A stretch of DNA of 64,000 bases, from positions 39,143,108-39,207,107 of the forward strand of contig CM046305.1 of the NCBI GenBank assembly GCA_025267735.1. The letters run 5' to 3'. A program made the translations under genes and the position numbers. This document shows, in pieces, positions 48,434-59,965 of the stretch (positions are counted from its first letter, which is position 1; the number at the start of each line of letters is the position of its first letter). The notes beneath the pieces were generated by a model that did no database searches, was not told the DNA's origin, and saw nothing but the letters and a program-made list of their open reading frames with translations. The DNA is from Mactra quadrangularis. Its lineage: Eukaryota > Mollusca > Bivalvia > Venerida > Mactridae.

Positions 48434-48755
48434 CAGTAGCCTGTTCAATTACTCTAAACGTTCCAAAACGTTCCGTAACGATACATTCGGAACTCCTCGA
48501 CCATTCGCTGCGAATAATATAATCTAATAAACAAATATACGATCGTTAAGGCAATGAGGGATGTTTCAAAATTTATGGTCTAAAACGAAACATCACTCAT
48601 TGTCTAAACGATCGTAAATTTGTTTTATTTAACACCGGTAGTTTCAAACTAGCGTCTAAATATGTCCGAGATTATTCGCAGCGAATGGCCGAGGAGTTCC
48701 GAATGTATCGTTACGAAACGTTATGGAACGTTTAGGGTAATTGAACAGGCTACTG
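48434..48755. mobile_element. Palindromic CAGTAGCC-family fold-back element, copy 2
   Basis: A 322-bp near-perfect palindrome with ends CAGTAGCCTGTTCAATTA and TAATTGAACAGGCTACTG. The arm block with ACCGGT lies on the right, the reverse of copy 1 at 15184. No target duplication could be fixed. Confidence 0.85.
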
Positions 48756-49026
48756 ACGTATGTTTTAAATGTCCACGTTCATCACCAATGAATGTCTTAT
48801 AATACATAACTCGCACCAACTTCATTTTACTAATGACAATAACCTGTACATTTATGGCAGTATCAGCGGCTATCAACTTCAAAAGAGAGAAAACAAAAAA
48901 CCGCCACCACAACTGAAATAGTTGTAAAAGTCATGTCATGGTTGCAACGATATAATTGGTACCTTGGACACTTACAGTCATTGATACATCTACAGCTTCC
49001 GGATCATACATACTTAAAACTATTTA

Positions 49027-49429
49027 CAATCTCCGTAAACAGAGATCCTGTTCCACTCGCGTTGTCGTACTGGATCTCTACTTAGTCAATGCAAGGTCAC
49101 GTCGAGATGAACTTTGTGTCGACCAATCAATGCGTAGCTTTCATCTAGACGAAAACACTATTAATCACATTTTGATTTCGTAATTTCTATTTTTAGACCA
49201 AGGTTTGCATGCAAATTTAACAGAGGTATTATTCAGGGTCTGCGATTGGGTGGCTCATTTCAAATTGGGTGACGTAGACGATGTAAACAAGTTACGTATC
49301 ATAACAATTTCGTCATGAATATTTTGATGAGAAAAGGTCACCTGAACGTGACCTTCGTTTGGAAAAGGCCAGATCTAAATTAGCGAGTATGCGAGCGGTA
49401 AAATTTTAGATCGGGTTTTAATCAGATTG
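49027..49429 (-). mobile_element. MULE-like MITE (CAATCT family), copy 5
   Basis: A 403-bp copy flanked by AACTATTTA (49018-49026) and AGCTATTTA (49430-49438), a 9-bp duplication with one mismatch. The shared coding-like stretch SYALIGRHKVHLDVT is present but soon interrupted by a stop. Confidence 0.88.
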
Positions 49430-49438
49430 AGCTATTTA

Positions 49439-50133
49439 CTGATTCAAGTAACAATGATCTTTAATATCCAAGGTAACTACTTCTAGAAACAAACTGGCTT
49501 TGATAGATAATGGTCTCGTTAAATGATAGGAGGAGGGGGTGAATGTCCGCATGGTTAAAACCGCGGGGCAAATGTCCGGGGCAAATACCCGGATCCCTTA
49601 AATTATATATAACTGCATATGTTATATAGTTTATGGTTATAAGTTAAGAGTGTTTTGCCAAATTAAAAGCTGTTAATTGTAAAACCTGAAAAATTGCAAA
49701 ATTTAGCCGGGCCAAAAATATCGATAAGTGAAACAAAATATACCGGTTTTGTCTAGAAAATTTAGAAGATTTGTTTAAGTTATCCAATAAATGGGTTAAG
49801 GTAAAAAAAATAAACAAGTTGTCTACGTTCAAAACAAGGAAAATGTTGCTTACAAAAAACTGTTTTCAGTGAAATATTTTCCTCAAGGGTAAAAATGATT
49901 TATCGAACGTAAGACAAATCGTTTATAAAGTCAATGAATGAAAAATTGTAATGTTTTTTTATATTTTTTTACAGTTTCATTCAGTCAATGATTACATCAC
50001 ACTGTGCCTCATTTACATTTAAATTATAATTGTACTTTATGTACCCATCCTTGTATCAAGTGATTGAGTGGGGCTCGGCCAAACTGTTTTTTTCTTGTCA
50101 TTTTTTTCGGCTTCTTTGTTGTTGTTAAACTTT
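49439..50133. other. Intergenic, no gene seen
   Basis: No supported feature apart from a short repeat of GGGGCAAATGTCCGGGGCAA near 49562. Confidence 0.5.
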
Positions 50134-50220
50134 TTAGTCGGTTAAAAAGCTTTTATAGTCGGTTAAAAAGCTTTCATAGTCGGTTAAAAAGCTTTTTAGT
50201 CGGTTAAAAAGATTTTATAG
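50134..50220. repeat. 22-bp tandem repeat, 4 copies
   Basis: The unit is TAGTCGGTTAAAAAGCTTTTA with small length variants. It lies about 110 bp before the large 32-bp array but is unrelated in sequence. Confidence 0.85.
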
Positions 50221-50328
50221 CTTATGTTTCTTGGTATTATATCTTGCCGACTGTAAATAAAATTTACTTACTAACTTTATCAATCCAGTCACAAACGTTC
50301 ATGAAGTATTGTACATGTAGCTTTTGTA

Positions 50329-51580
50329 CAAGATGAGTGTTTTCTACTTTTTTTACACCAACAAGATGAGTGTTTTCTAGTTTTTTACACCAACAAGATG
50401 AGTGTTTTCTACATTTTTACACCAACAAGATAAGTGTTTTCTACTTTTTTACACCAACAAGATGAGTGTTTTCTACATTTTTACACCAACAAGATGGGTA
50501 TTTTCTAGTTTTTACACCAACAAGATGAGTGTTTTCTAGTTTTTACACCAACAAGATGAGTGTTTTCTACTTTTTTACACCAACAAGATGAGTATTTTCT
50601 ACATTTTTACACCAACAATATGAGTGTTTTCTACTTTTTTAAACCAAAAAGATGAGTGTTTTCTACTTTTTTAAACCAAGAAGATGAGTGTTTTCTACAT
50701 TTTCATACCAACAAGATGAGAGTTTTCTACTTTTTTAAACCAAGAAGATGAGTGTTTTCTACTTTTTTAAACCAAGAAGATGAGTGTTTTCTACTTTTTT
50801 AAACCAACAAGATGAGAGTTTTCTACTTTTTTAAACCAAGAAGATGAGTGTTTTCTACTTTTTTACACCATTTCAGATGGATGTTTTCTACTTTTTTACA
50901 CCAACAAGATGTGTGTTTTCAATACTTTTACACCAACAAGATGAGTGTTTTCTACATTTTTACACCAGCAAGATGAGTGTTTTCTACATTTTTACACCAA
51001 CAAGATGAGTGTTTTCTACATTTTTACACCAACAAGATGAGTGTTTTCTACATTTTCACACCAACAATATGAGTGTTTTCTACATTTTTACACCAACAAG
51101 ATGAGTGTTTTCTACATTTTTACACCAACAAGATGTGTGTTTTCTACATTTTTACACCAACAAAATGAGTGTTTTTTTACTTTTTTACACCAACAAAATG
51201 GGTATTTTCTACATTTTTACACCAACAAGACGGGTATTTTTCTACATTTTTACACCAACAAGATGGGTATTTTCTACATTTTTACACCAACAAGATGAGT
51301 GTTTTCTACTTTTTTAAACCAAGAAGATGAGTGTTTTCTAGTTTTTTTTACACCATTTAAGATGGGTGTTTTCTACTTTATTACACCAACAAGATGAGTG
51401 TTTTCTACATTTTTACACCAACAAGATGAGTGTTTTCTACTTTTTTACACCATTTAAGATGGTGTTTTCTACATTTTTACACCAACAAGATAGGTATTTT
51501 CTACATTTTTACACCAACAAGATGGGTATTTTCTAGTTTTTTTACACCAGCAAGATGAGTATTTTCTAGTTTTTTACACC
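50329..51580. repeat. ~32-bp minisatellite, ~39 copies
   Basis: The unit is CAACAAGATGAGTGTTTTCT followed by ACATTTTTACAC. The T run varies in length, so units are 31-33 bp. Variants include AACCAAGAAG and CACCATTTCAG/CACCATTTAAG. The short frames at 51041-51298 and 51105-51317 are by-products. Confidence 0.95.
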
Positions 51581-52399
51581 TCTATTGAAGTGGAAAATTA
51601 TTACAGTTCTGTAAGTTCAATTGAAGCAGTAGAATAATACATGTAAGTTCAATACCCTGTGTTGTAACATTTCTACAGTCGCAGTCAATTGCAAAAGGAA
51701 GATGTTGTTTTTCAGCTCCCATGCATTGACGCAGAACTTTATGGGATGTTTTGAGCATGGCGTCAGGTGTTAGTACATGTATCTAGTCATGTAAGTACAT
51801 GTATCTAGTCATACAAGGGCATGTTTATATAGCTTGTGTTTCTGGAAAGTGTACGAGTTCTAGATTTATATCATTTGTGTCATGCTCACAAAAAAGGACT
51901 CGAACTCACCGTTCTCTGTCAGGTAAATGCAGTGTATGTTAATACAGTTCTACATTATTACATATAACACCAACAATTATTGAACTATTATTAAGCATGG
52001 CCTATAAGTTATCAACACCAAACTATAATTGACTACTATGGTGATAATGATTAGGTAACAGACACGCTATGTAACAAACATATGTTACAATCCTACTTTA
52101 ATTATAAAACTATTTTCATCAACCTAGCTAACAGTGTATATTGTAGACATCAATGTTTACTTTAATCTATGTTGATATCATCTAGATGATCATGTGATCA
52201 TCATGGATGTCGCAAACATCTTAATTACAAATATATAGTGTACAAATATGTTGTTTTTTTATTATGAGGGATGAGATCGATGGAGGGTTGAAGATATGTT
52301 ATTGAATGGTATGAAAATAAAATCAAATATAGTTCAGTGTCCTACGTTCTGACACCTGTGACTGCTTTCATAAAGCTGGACCCTCATGATGAAACTTAT
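51581..52399. other. Intergenic, no gene seen
   Basis: A possible tRNA-like B box in reverse (GGTGAGTTCGAGTCC) near 51897-51911 has no convincing A box. Confidence 0.5.
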
Positions 52400-52407
52400 C
52401 TTAACAT

Positions 52408-52831
52408 TAGGGCTGTCACGATACGCCAGAAGCGTGTCGCGATATATTGCAATACGCTGGCATCGTATCGCGATACGTACCACGATATATTGTAGGCTTT
52501 TAGATTCGTTCAAGTGCCTCCGCTGTTATTAACAGAAACATTGCAAATCTTACATGCAGCTATCGATAGAATCTAGCCTCTTTAAGTATTTACGGTCATT
52601 TCGGACTGTGAAGCGCCCCAATCGGTTAAATTCTTTTAACTCAAGGTTAGATGGAATGAACAATTGAAAAACTGATGTTTCGCTACTTTTATTTTGCAAA
52701 GGTAAGACTTTTTGAAATAAAAAATGCGTAAAAATCGTAAAATACAGGTACATTAAATTCGTACCGCGGTACGTATTGCTGCAGCTGAGTATTGCAATAT
52801 GCCGGTTTACCGGTATATCGTGACAGCCCTA
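52408..52831. mobile_element. hAT-like MITE, TAGGGCTGTCACGATA family, copy 1
   Basis: A 424-bp element with perfect 8-bp duplications CTTAACAT (52400-52407 and 52832-52839). The ends are TAGGGCTGTCACGATACGCC and TATCGTGACAGCCCTA. Subterminal DNA is a run of short palindromic words (GCGATATATTGCAATACGC, TATCGCGATACG). An inverted copy is at 61112. Confidence 0.92.
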
Positions 52832-52839
52832 CTTAACAT

Positions 52840-53375
52840 ATATCAGTGGACTTTCATTTACCGACCAACTATCTATCAATAAACAACCTATCAACAATGT
52901 ACATATTATAGTTAATAAAGACTGTTTCTTTATTTTTTACTGTGAATTATCTCTTACAGGCCATCTACTTATAACAGTCACTTATCAACAACTCCTATAG
53001 CAATGTCACTCGTGTAATCCAGTTTCCGATAAGATTTACTTCTGTAGAACTATCTTTTTTTTGCAATGTCCTACAACTGGTTATGGTAAAGAGGTTACAC
53101 TGTATTCTGTGATTAGTATTCATTAAATAGTAATGAATAACATGGTATGCTTTTGAATTAGTAGAGTAATACCCGTAAGTTCAGTGTTCTGGGTGGTGAC
53201 ATTGGGACATATAATTATATGGTAACTCATGAAAAGAATCATTTTTATTGGCATCTGTTCATGTAAGAGCAACATTTGGTATTTTATATCAAATATTGGC
53301 AATATATGTAAAAAATGAGGATCAGAGATGTCCAAGCGGTATGGCGAAATATTTGGGCCACCAGATGTCTGATGG
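52840..53375. other. Intergenic, no gene seen
   Basis: No supported gene or repeat. Confidence 0.5.
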
Positions 53376-53378
53376 TAA

Positions 53379-53728
53379 TGCCTCAGTCCCATAAAATCGT
53401 GGCTTTTTGCGACCCGTACGTGCAGACAGTCGTAGGCCGTGGGAAGCCTTACGTATTAAGATGACGGTACGCACTTGGCACAAAACAACACACCCGTACG
53501 GAACCGTAGCTTGAAGAGATGCAAGTTAAATCGATACTCGGCCACGATTTTGTTCCCAATTTAACTTTGAAACTGATACGTGTATTCACGGCTCATCTCA
53601 CAGACCTTGGTAAAAACGAAACAGGCCCTACGGTTACGCAAAAGTTTGTACAAGTCCTTGCCGAGCTTGATCGCACGGCGCCCGTACGGTGCCCTCACGG
53701 CTATTTTCATGTTTATGGGACTGAAGCA
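53379..53728. mobile_element. PIF/Harbinger-like MITE, CpG-rich
   Basis: The TIRs are TGCCTCAGTCCCATAAA and, mirrored, TGCTTCAGTCCCATAAA, with TAA on both sides (53376-53378 and 53729-53731). The interior is clearly more GC-rich than its surroundings and repeats CCGTACG-type words. The 70- and 72-codon plus frames inside have no recognised domain. Confidence 0.75.
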
Positions 53729-53731
53729 TAA

Positions 53732-54461
53732 CAGTATCAAATTTCACTGCTTACATATCTATCTCGATTTTTTTTTGTTTTGTACGACAAATGCATGACA
53801 ACTTTATTTTGATTCAGTCACGTGAGATATAGTCCTGGTAAATGCTACCTACCAGAAAGTTCACTGTATTATCATTATCAAAGTGTTGGCTTTCAAACAT
53901 TATTACCAACCCTAAACCGTTATTTATCAAATACGTATTCAAAAGTCTTGTTATATTAACAAATTTGGCTTCTGATTTCAATGACTAAAAGTTTACTTCA
54001 AAGAAATTCTTTCATCAATAAAACACATTCACTTCTTAGTCACTGAGCTATGTATCTTAGCAAGAATAAAGTAAATCACAATGACAAAATGAACATTATG
54101 ATGATGGGCTATGACTGGTATGCTTTGATCTGATTATCATACATATTGACAAGTAAAACTCTTCAGTTTTGAAACTAGAAAAAAAACTTCAGTGTTATCG
54201 CCTAGCAACATTTCAGCTTGTTCTGATTTTGGTGAGTCAATCGTGTGTTTCTACAAGAACTTTTATTCCAAGAGATAAACATTTGTCATACCAAACATTT
54301 GTCTATGTTTGACGCTTTCAAAACGCCATAGTGGTATTTCCATTTTTAACCCTAGCACATAAATTCAAGTTAAAATGTGTGTCGTTTTCGGTATGGCATA
54401 TTTATTGACCATGTGTTGATTTTCTTACTGTAGCTGTATTAAATATCATAAAATATCCAGT
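53732..54461. other. Intergenic, no gene seen
   Basis: No supported feature. Confidence 0.5.
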
Positions 54462-54703
54462 AGTGCTTTTCACAAAAAAAACTTACGATAAATTTTATCG
54501 TAAATCAAATGCAGGAAACATTCATAATATGGTCATTTCTTGGCCAATCGATGCCAAATATCGTTGAATTATGTAGAATATTGTATACCTTTTGAATATC
54601 ATATCATAGTTTATGTTTATTATCCATCTGACTTTGAACTGCAAAATTTATGAAATGACCTTACGATAATATTTTTTCATAAGATTTTTGTGAAAAGGTG
54701 CAC
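54462..54703 (-). mobile_element. GTGCTTTTCAC-family MITE, copy 3
   Basis: An inverted copy relative to 21020 and 34766. The ends are AGTGCTTTTCACAAAAA and TTTTTGTGAAAAGGTGCAC; the core carries ATCATATCATAGTTTATG and ATCCATCTGACTTTG. Confidence 0.85.
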
Positions 54704-56581
54704 AGATTAGGAAGTATGACTTAAGTTTACCATGATAACTCAGTATATCAACTCTCTAGTCCATACTGACACCAAGCCAAGCAACGCGTTCAGGACTTTT
54801 ACAAATTAGGGCATCTTATGATTTTCAGGGAAGCCTGAAATTTTCTATTATCTATCAGTTTTAATTTAAATTTGCATCGAATTTTACAACTGTTTAAATA
54901 TTCCGCGCCTCAGGGGCACGAAGAAACACTATTGGTTCCACTTGGTTGCGTCATACAAGAAAACAAACAACGGCATCTGGTTCTTTCCCTGGTTAAGAAA
55001 CTATTTCTCCGACCAATAAACAAGCTGGAATTAACAAGAATAGTGTGGGAAGGATATAAAACCCAGATGTAATACCGTACAATATATAAAATGTGTTACA
55101 TAGTTCAATACACTTAGGTCTTTATAATATTACTTCATTATAACCTATATAGACGTGTTATTACTCATGTCAGCAACATTTAAAACATGTGACTTATTTA
55201 CATTGACATACAAGACCGTGTTTACAATAACTTTACATTTAGACGATACAAATTGAAATTGAAAAAAACTAGATGGGACAACCCCTTGGCATAGTTCATA
55301 ATTCATTTTATCTTTTTTGTAATCCTTGTGGTTTCAAAATCTCATCAAAAATATTTTACAAGTTTGTATAGTGTGGTAAACAACGTATGTGTTGTTATGT
55401 CAATATACAATTGATCAATGGATGTTCTTCTTTCATCACTATTTCTGAATGGAGTTTGAAAATTAAAAATGTTGTAATTGTATTTTATTCTTGAGGCGTC
55501 TTTGAGGTAGACATAAAATATATGACCATCTGTTCGACTGAATTTAGATCGATTTTAACAAGTTCAAATATTAAAACTTAGATAAATCACCCTAGAGCCT
55601 TCTGTCTGGTTCTAAGTTTTAGCAAGTTTCTTGATGAAGGAAACGAAACAAGTTTTATAGCGATTTCAATGATCGCCAGTCCAAAGATCCAGAACGATCT
55701 TTCATCAAAGGACTAGTGGAAACATCTTTATTCTGAATCAGACTAAAGAATTTAGAATACATTGAGGTCAATTCACACATACTTTATCAAAGGAACGTAC
55801 AAAACTTGTTCATCTACTCTACTCGTGGCCTAGTTTATGGTCATATTGAAATTTCACATCAATACAATAAGTTCTTAAATGTGCGAAATTCCTGCTATAC
55901 AGTAAAACTTATAAAATATATCGCACCTTCTCTGCTTTTTCCACCCTTACATATTTTCCAATGATTAATAAACGGTCAGACAAAATTTACGCCGATCGTT
56001 TAACTAAATTGGTTGGCAACGTTTTCTTGGCAAACACTCGTTACAGCTATAAACTACACAGATTTTAAACATTAACATTGCATGGGTATTTGTATTTATT
56101 GTGTTCATTTTCATTTTGCTTTCTTATGTGTTGGTATGGTTGTACAATACAATTTCATTTTAAAACAAGAAATATCTTTAAAAAAGATAGTCGGCGCTCT
56201 GCTGGGTTTATTTTGAATGGTTTGAAGTATAAATGTTGGTCATGTACGGTGTACATGTATTAACTATAGGTCAAATGTAATTTGTCCGAAATTGCAATTC
56301 AGTCTCAACTGACAATTTTTGTCCGAATATATTGCAATTTTGCTGATTTGTCAATTATGAAAATCTGTCCGATTCTAAAATTAAAAACATCTTTAATAAC
56401 AATGCCATGATTTTCGATAAAATTCACTTCTTCCCAGAATGAAGAAACGATTTATATGTTACTTTCTGGCAAACATAAAAAAATTGATAAAAATGCTCAA
56501 TGGCGGCACACATATGACAAAAAGAAAACCCATTCCGAGCGTGCGCTGAGTCATACATGTATTCGCAGTTTAGTTATACCG
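54704..56581. other. AT-rich intergenic, no gene seen
   Basis: Several short frames (54872-55072, 56078-56263) show no domain, signal peptide or splice context. Confidence 0.5.
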
Positions 56582-56682
56582 CAAGGGGCGTACCACGACA
56601 ATTGTGTGATCAATTAGCATAGTTAGTCACTCATAATACACAGAGTAAATAGTCAGCAGCTACTGTACGTGCTACGCCCCTG
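56582..56682. mobile_element. Tiny inverted-repeat element (CAGGGGCGTA type)
   Basis: The ends CAAGGGGCGTACCACGACA and TACGTGCTACGCCCCTG are imperfect inverted repeats 101 bp apart. CAGGGGCG-type ends are common in hAT elements. No clear target duplication. Confidence 0.45.
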
Positions 56683-57773
56683 TTTATCACAAATAGCCAA
56701 TGGTGTCATGTGTTTTATCTATTTCTCTATACCGTAAAAGAATTTCATTGGACAAACAGCTATGGTAGAGCAAATTGTATTGGTTAAAATATAGGTCAAA
56801 AGTTGGCTTAGACAGCTGCGCCGATAAAAATATCTTACATCTATTATTGGTTGCTTAGAACACAAAAAGAACGTTTATTTATACATGTATAGTTAGTAAA
56901 ATGCCTAAGAATGCTGCAATGATGTCAGTAGCTCAATGATTATATGTGATAGCTCAGACTATGCTGTAAAGTCGGTGTGGATGTAACAACATGAAATACT
57001 AGTCAATGAAATGAAATGTTTCCACTTTTTGTCCAAGTTTAAAAATGCTGATAAAGTGCATTCCTTTAATGAGTGATCGAAGTCATCAAGTAACACCGTT
57101 TTAATCCTCGACCAATCAACAGGCGTAAAGAGTGACTAATTCTAATTCTACTACAAACAAATAAATATATTTAGTATAAAATCCGGACATAATGTTCCAT
57201 AATTACATGGGTGTCAAAAACAAACATTCGGATTATATACTTTAAATAAAAATAGCAATACACTAAATTTGATAAAATCTGATTGGTTAGAGTTATTGTG
57301 TGACGTAGTGTGACGTAGTCATGGTTATGCAAGATTCCAAAGATAGTCACTTTTTTGTTTGATCTTCGCCGGATTTATAACTTTCTTCAAAGTGTACTTA
57401 AAAGAACTTATAAATAGTTTTACTGGCGGTTTGAAAGACGGACGTCACAGATTTTAACCATGGATTTTCATTGGTTAATTGTTTTGTTAGGAATCAATAA
57501 AACTTAAATAAACATGTTTACTCTCCAAATGTCCACTATTATTGTTTAGCTCAACGATTTACGGATATATTTAATACAAATTGATTATTCTCAATTATTT
57601 TATAACCTTTTGAATACGTCTTGGTGTTTCGTATGTAAACGAAAGGTATGCGTCTTTAGCACGCATGGACTTTTTTCCGTGTGGTCAAATGTCGTAAAGT
57701 AGTCCGTCAGGTATAAAATTTTACTGTTTTTCAAAATTAACATGGTCGGCGATAATCGGAACATTACTAATAA
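56683..57773. other. Intergenic, no gene seen
   Basis: AT-rich, with a GTGTGACGTAGTGTGACGTAGT direct repeat near 57298. No gene. Confidence 0.5.
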
Positions 57774-57900
57774 TAGGGGTGTAACGATTTACCGATATAC
57801 CGATTAATATCGCAATATGAATTCTGACTGTTTTTAACCGGTTCCATTTTCCCTGAACCGGTTTTGGTATGCAGTTATCTGCCATGCTGATTCTTACAGA
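57774..57900 (+). mobile_element. Single left end of a hAT-like element
   Basis: TAGGGGTGTAACGATTTACC followed by GATATACCGATTAATATCG has the form of a hAT left end with palindromic subterminal DNA (also ACCGGTTC...GAACCGGT). No matching right end (GTTACACCCCTA) is visible downstream, so the element is truncated. The right boundary given is nominal. Confidence 0.5.
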
Positions 57901-58421
57901 CTCTAATGCAAAGGTTTGAACAAATAAATGTGTTGAAAACTTGAAAATTAGTTTATTGTGCTTTTGTAGGTTAAACATTTTGTCAAATAATAGTAATTCT
58001 CTTCGAAAGTCTGTTTCAAGCTATGCATGCATTTTCTTACGTATAATCCATGGTACACAACTAATTCAAACGTGTGTATAAGAAAGCGTTTAAAATGCAT
58101 GAGGACATAAATGTGTTTTAAACAGTAATTACTGTTAACATGACTTACTTCTGTAGCCGTTATTGAGAGATCTGACAATCTACTCACCAGACGATGGCTG
58201 CTGAAAAGTATTTGTAGAGTTATGGCTTATCATTACATTCCCGGATTTTTCCTTTTATGGTTTACTGTTAGTGACTGTTTACCCACTTTTAACAGTACAT
58301 GTAATTATAAGGAAAGCAGCTGTCCCAAGATGCATCAGTACTTGACCTCTATATTTCGTTTGCAACTGTTAATATTTTTACATGCAGAGTCATGAAGTAA
58401 CTGGGCTTTAACCTACTGCCA
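57901..58421. other. Intergenic, no gene seen
   Basis: No supported gene; some of it may be interior of the truncated hAT-like element. Confidence 0.4.
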
Positions 58422-58433
58422 TCTAACTCTCTG

Positions 58434-58751
58434 AAGCCGCCAAGCTAGCTCAGTTGGTAGCACACAAGTCTACTGATCGAGGGGTCGTGGGTTCGATTCC
58501 CGGGCGGGGCATACTTTCGTGGAGCTTAGTCATGAAATTATTTCTACGGCTATTCTCCCTCCTACCAATGATTTTTAATTATGTAGGGCAGTTGTCAGTC
58601 ACTGACGAATGTATGCGCTTAGTAGTTGGTTAACAGGTAAATCCAGAGATTTAGCCATTCCAGGAGGAGTGAGTAGGTTGACTGACCACCGTTATATGAC
58701 CTATAAAATGTGTTGCTACGGCGTTAAACCCAACAAAAAAACAAAAACAAG
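58434..58751 (+). mobile_element. tRNA-derived SINE, family B, full length
   Basis: A perfect 12-bp duplication TCTAACTCTCTG (58422-58433 and 58752-58763) bounds it. It has the tRNA-like head GCTAGCTCAGTTGGTAGCAC, B box GGGTTCGATTCCC, end ACGGCGTTAAACCCAAC and an A-rich (CAAAAA)n tail. Among the better-preserved family B copies, with an intact canonical B box. Confidence 0.92.
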
Positions 58752-58763
58752 TCTAACTCTCTG

Positions 58764-59530
58764 TCAGTGAAGTTTACTCTTGACCAGAGTGGTGAAATTT
58801 AAAATGTTTTAGCGTTAACAATTATATTATAATGGTTTCATAAAAACTAAATATAACTTAAGAAGTCTTTTTAAAGTAGTTCGTTTGTGACGTCTAGTGT
58901 AAAATGGTTATGTAATTTTGGTTGAAAGTACAATCGTTAAACATCGGGTGTCTCCGTATCTTCTGTAACTCTTTTATTAGAGGATAAAGACCAAGGATAT
59001 CAGTTTGGGTGACATTTGTATAGATTTGACCCTATGGGGTGACAGAATATATCAAAGTTGTGCTAAAACCAATTATTACGCAGGAAAGGATTCATTTCTT
59101 GTTAATGCCAACAACAATAGTCTTTTTTGTTACATTGCGCAATAATATCGATAAATTTTTCGCACATTTTAGAAAACAACATAGCGGTTATACATGTAAT
59201 GCGGCTCATCCGACCTAATAAATAAATCTTGCCAAAACACTTAAGTAGAAGATAATATAGGGACAAAACCCTTTTTAAAGTTGAGAAATGTTCGATAATT
59301 TGATAGTTTTAGAACATGACGTCAGATAAACAGGTTATGTTAAGAACGATTGTATTAGGTATATAATATTATTGAAAATATCATAAGGGGACAATGTTTA
59401 GGTCATAGTCATATCCAGATTAAAAACTATTTACACATGTACACGTACGGGCATTATGCATATAATATTTTACAAGTGAAACCTTATTCTCAATTAAAGA
59501 TATATTTATCATATTATATCATGTTCAATT
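58764..59530. other. Intergenic, no gene seen
   Basis: No supported gene or repeat. Confidence 0.5.
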
Positions 59531-59532
59531 GT

Positions 59533-59591
59533 CATTCGGAACTCCTCGGCCATTCGCTATTCATTTATGAAAGGTCGAGGTGTTCCGAATG
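59533..59591. mobile_element. Miniature hairpin derived from the CAGTAGCC family
   Basis: CATTCGGAACTCCTCGGCCA and GGTCGAGGTGTTCCGAATG form a 59-bp hairpin. The left arm is identical to an internal arm block of the elements at 15184 and 48434, so it appears to be a deletion derivative. Confidence 0.6.
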
Positions 59592-59734
59592 GTTCAATTG
59601 TATGACTTATTTTTACACATTTCTTTCTGCTGTGGTCATAAGAAGGTGATACCAATATAATCCATGCGCATTACACTTGCAAATGCATATTACATGTATC
59701 TTGCCACGCTTATTGGTATCATGTGGAAAGTAGA

Positions 59735-59951
59735 TTTTGTTTGTTTGTTTGTTTGTTGGGTTTAACGCCGTAGCCACACATTATATTGATTATATCACGG
59801 CGGTCAGTCAACCTACTCACTCCTCCTGGAAAGGCTAACTTTCTGGAAGTATTAAGCGCATACTTTCGTCAGTGACTGACAACTGCCTTACATAATTAGA
59901 AATCATAGGTAGGAGGGAGAATGGCCGTAGAAATAATTTCATGACTAAGCT
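59735..59951 (-). mobile_element. SINE family B, 5'-truncated, with 14-bp target duplication
   Basis: A perfect duplication ATGTGGAAAGTAGA at 59721-59734 and 59952-59965 encloses a copy that keeps the (CAAA)n tail, the GGCGTTAAACCC end and the body, but lacks the tRNA-like head. Truncation plus a 14-bp duplication is a direct record of LINE-type target-primed insertion. Confidence 0.92.
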
Positions 59952-59965
59952 ATGTGGAAAGTAGA

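Noticed and set aside
48082..48522. 146-codon plus-strand frame as a gene
   Set aside because: Its last third lies in a palindromic transposable element and the rest has no recognisable feature.
58434..58512. tRNA-like sequence as a functional tRNA gene
   Set aside because: It is the head of a SINE with a 12-bp target duplication; the acceptor and anticodon stems do not form a proper cloverleaf.
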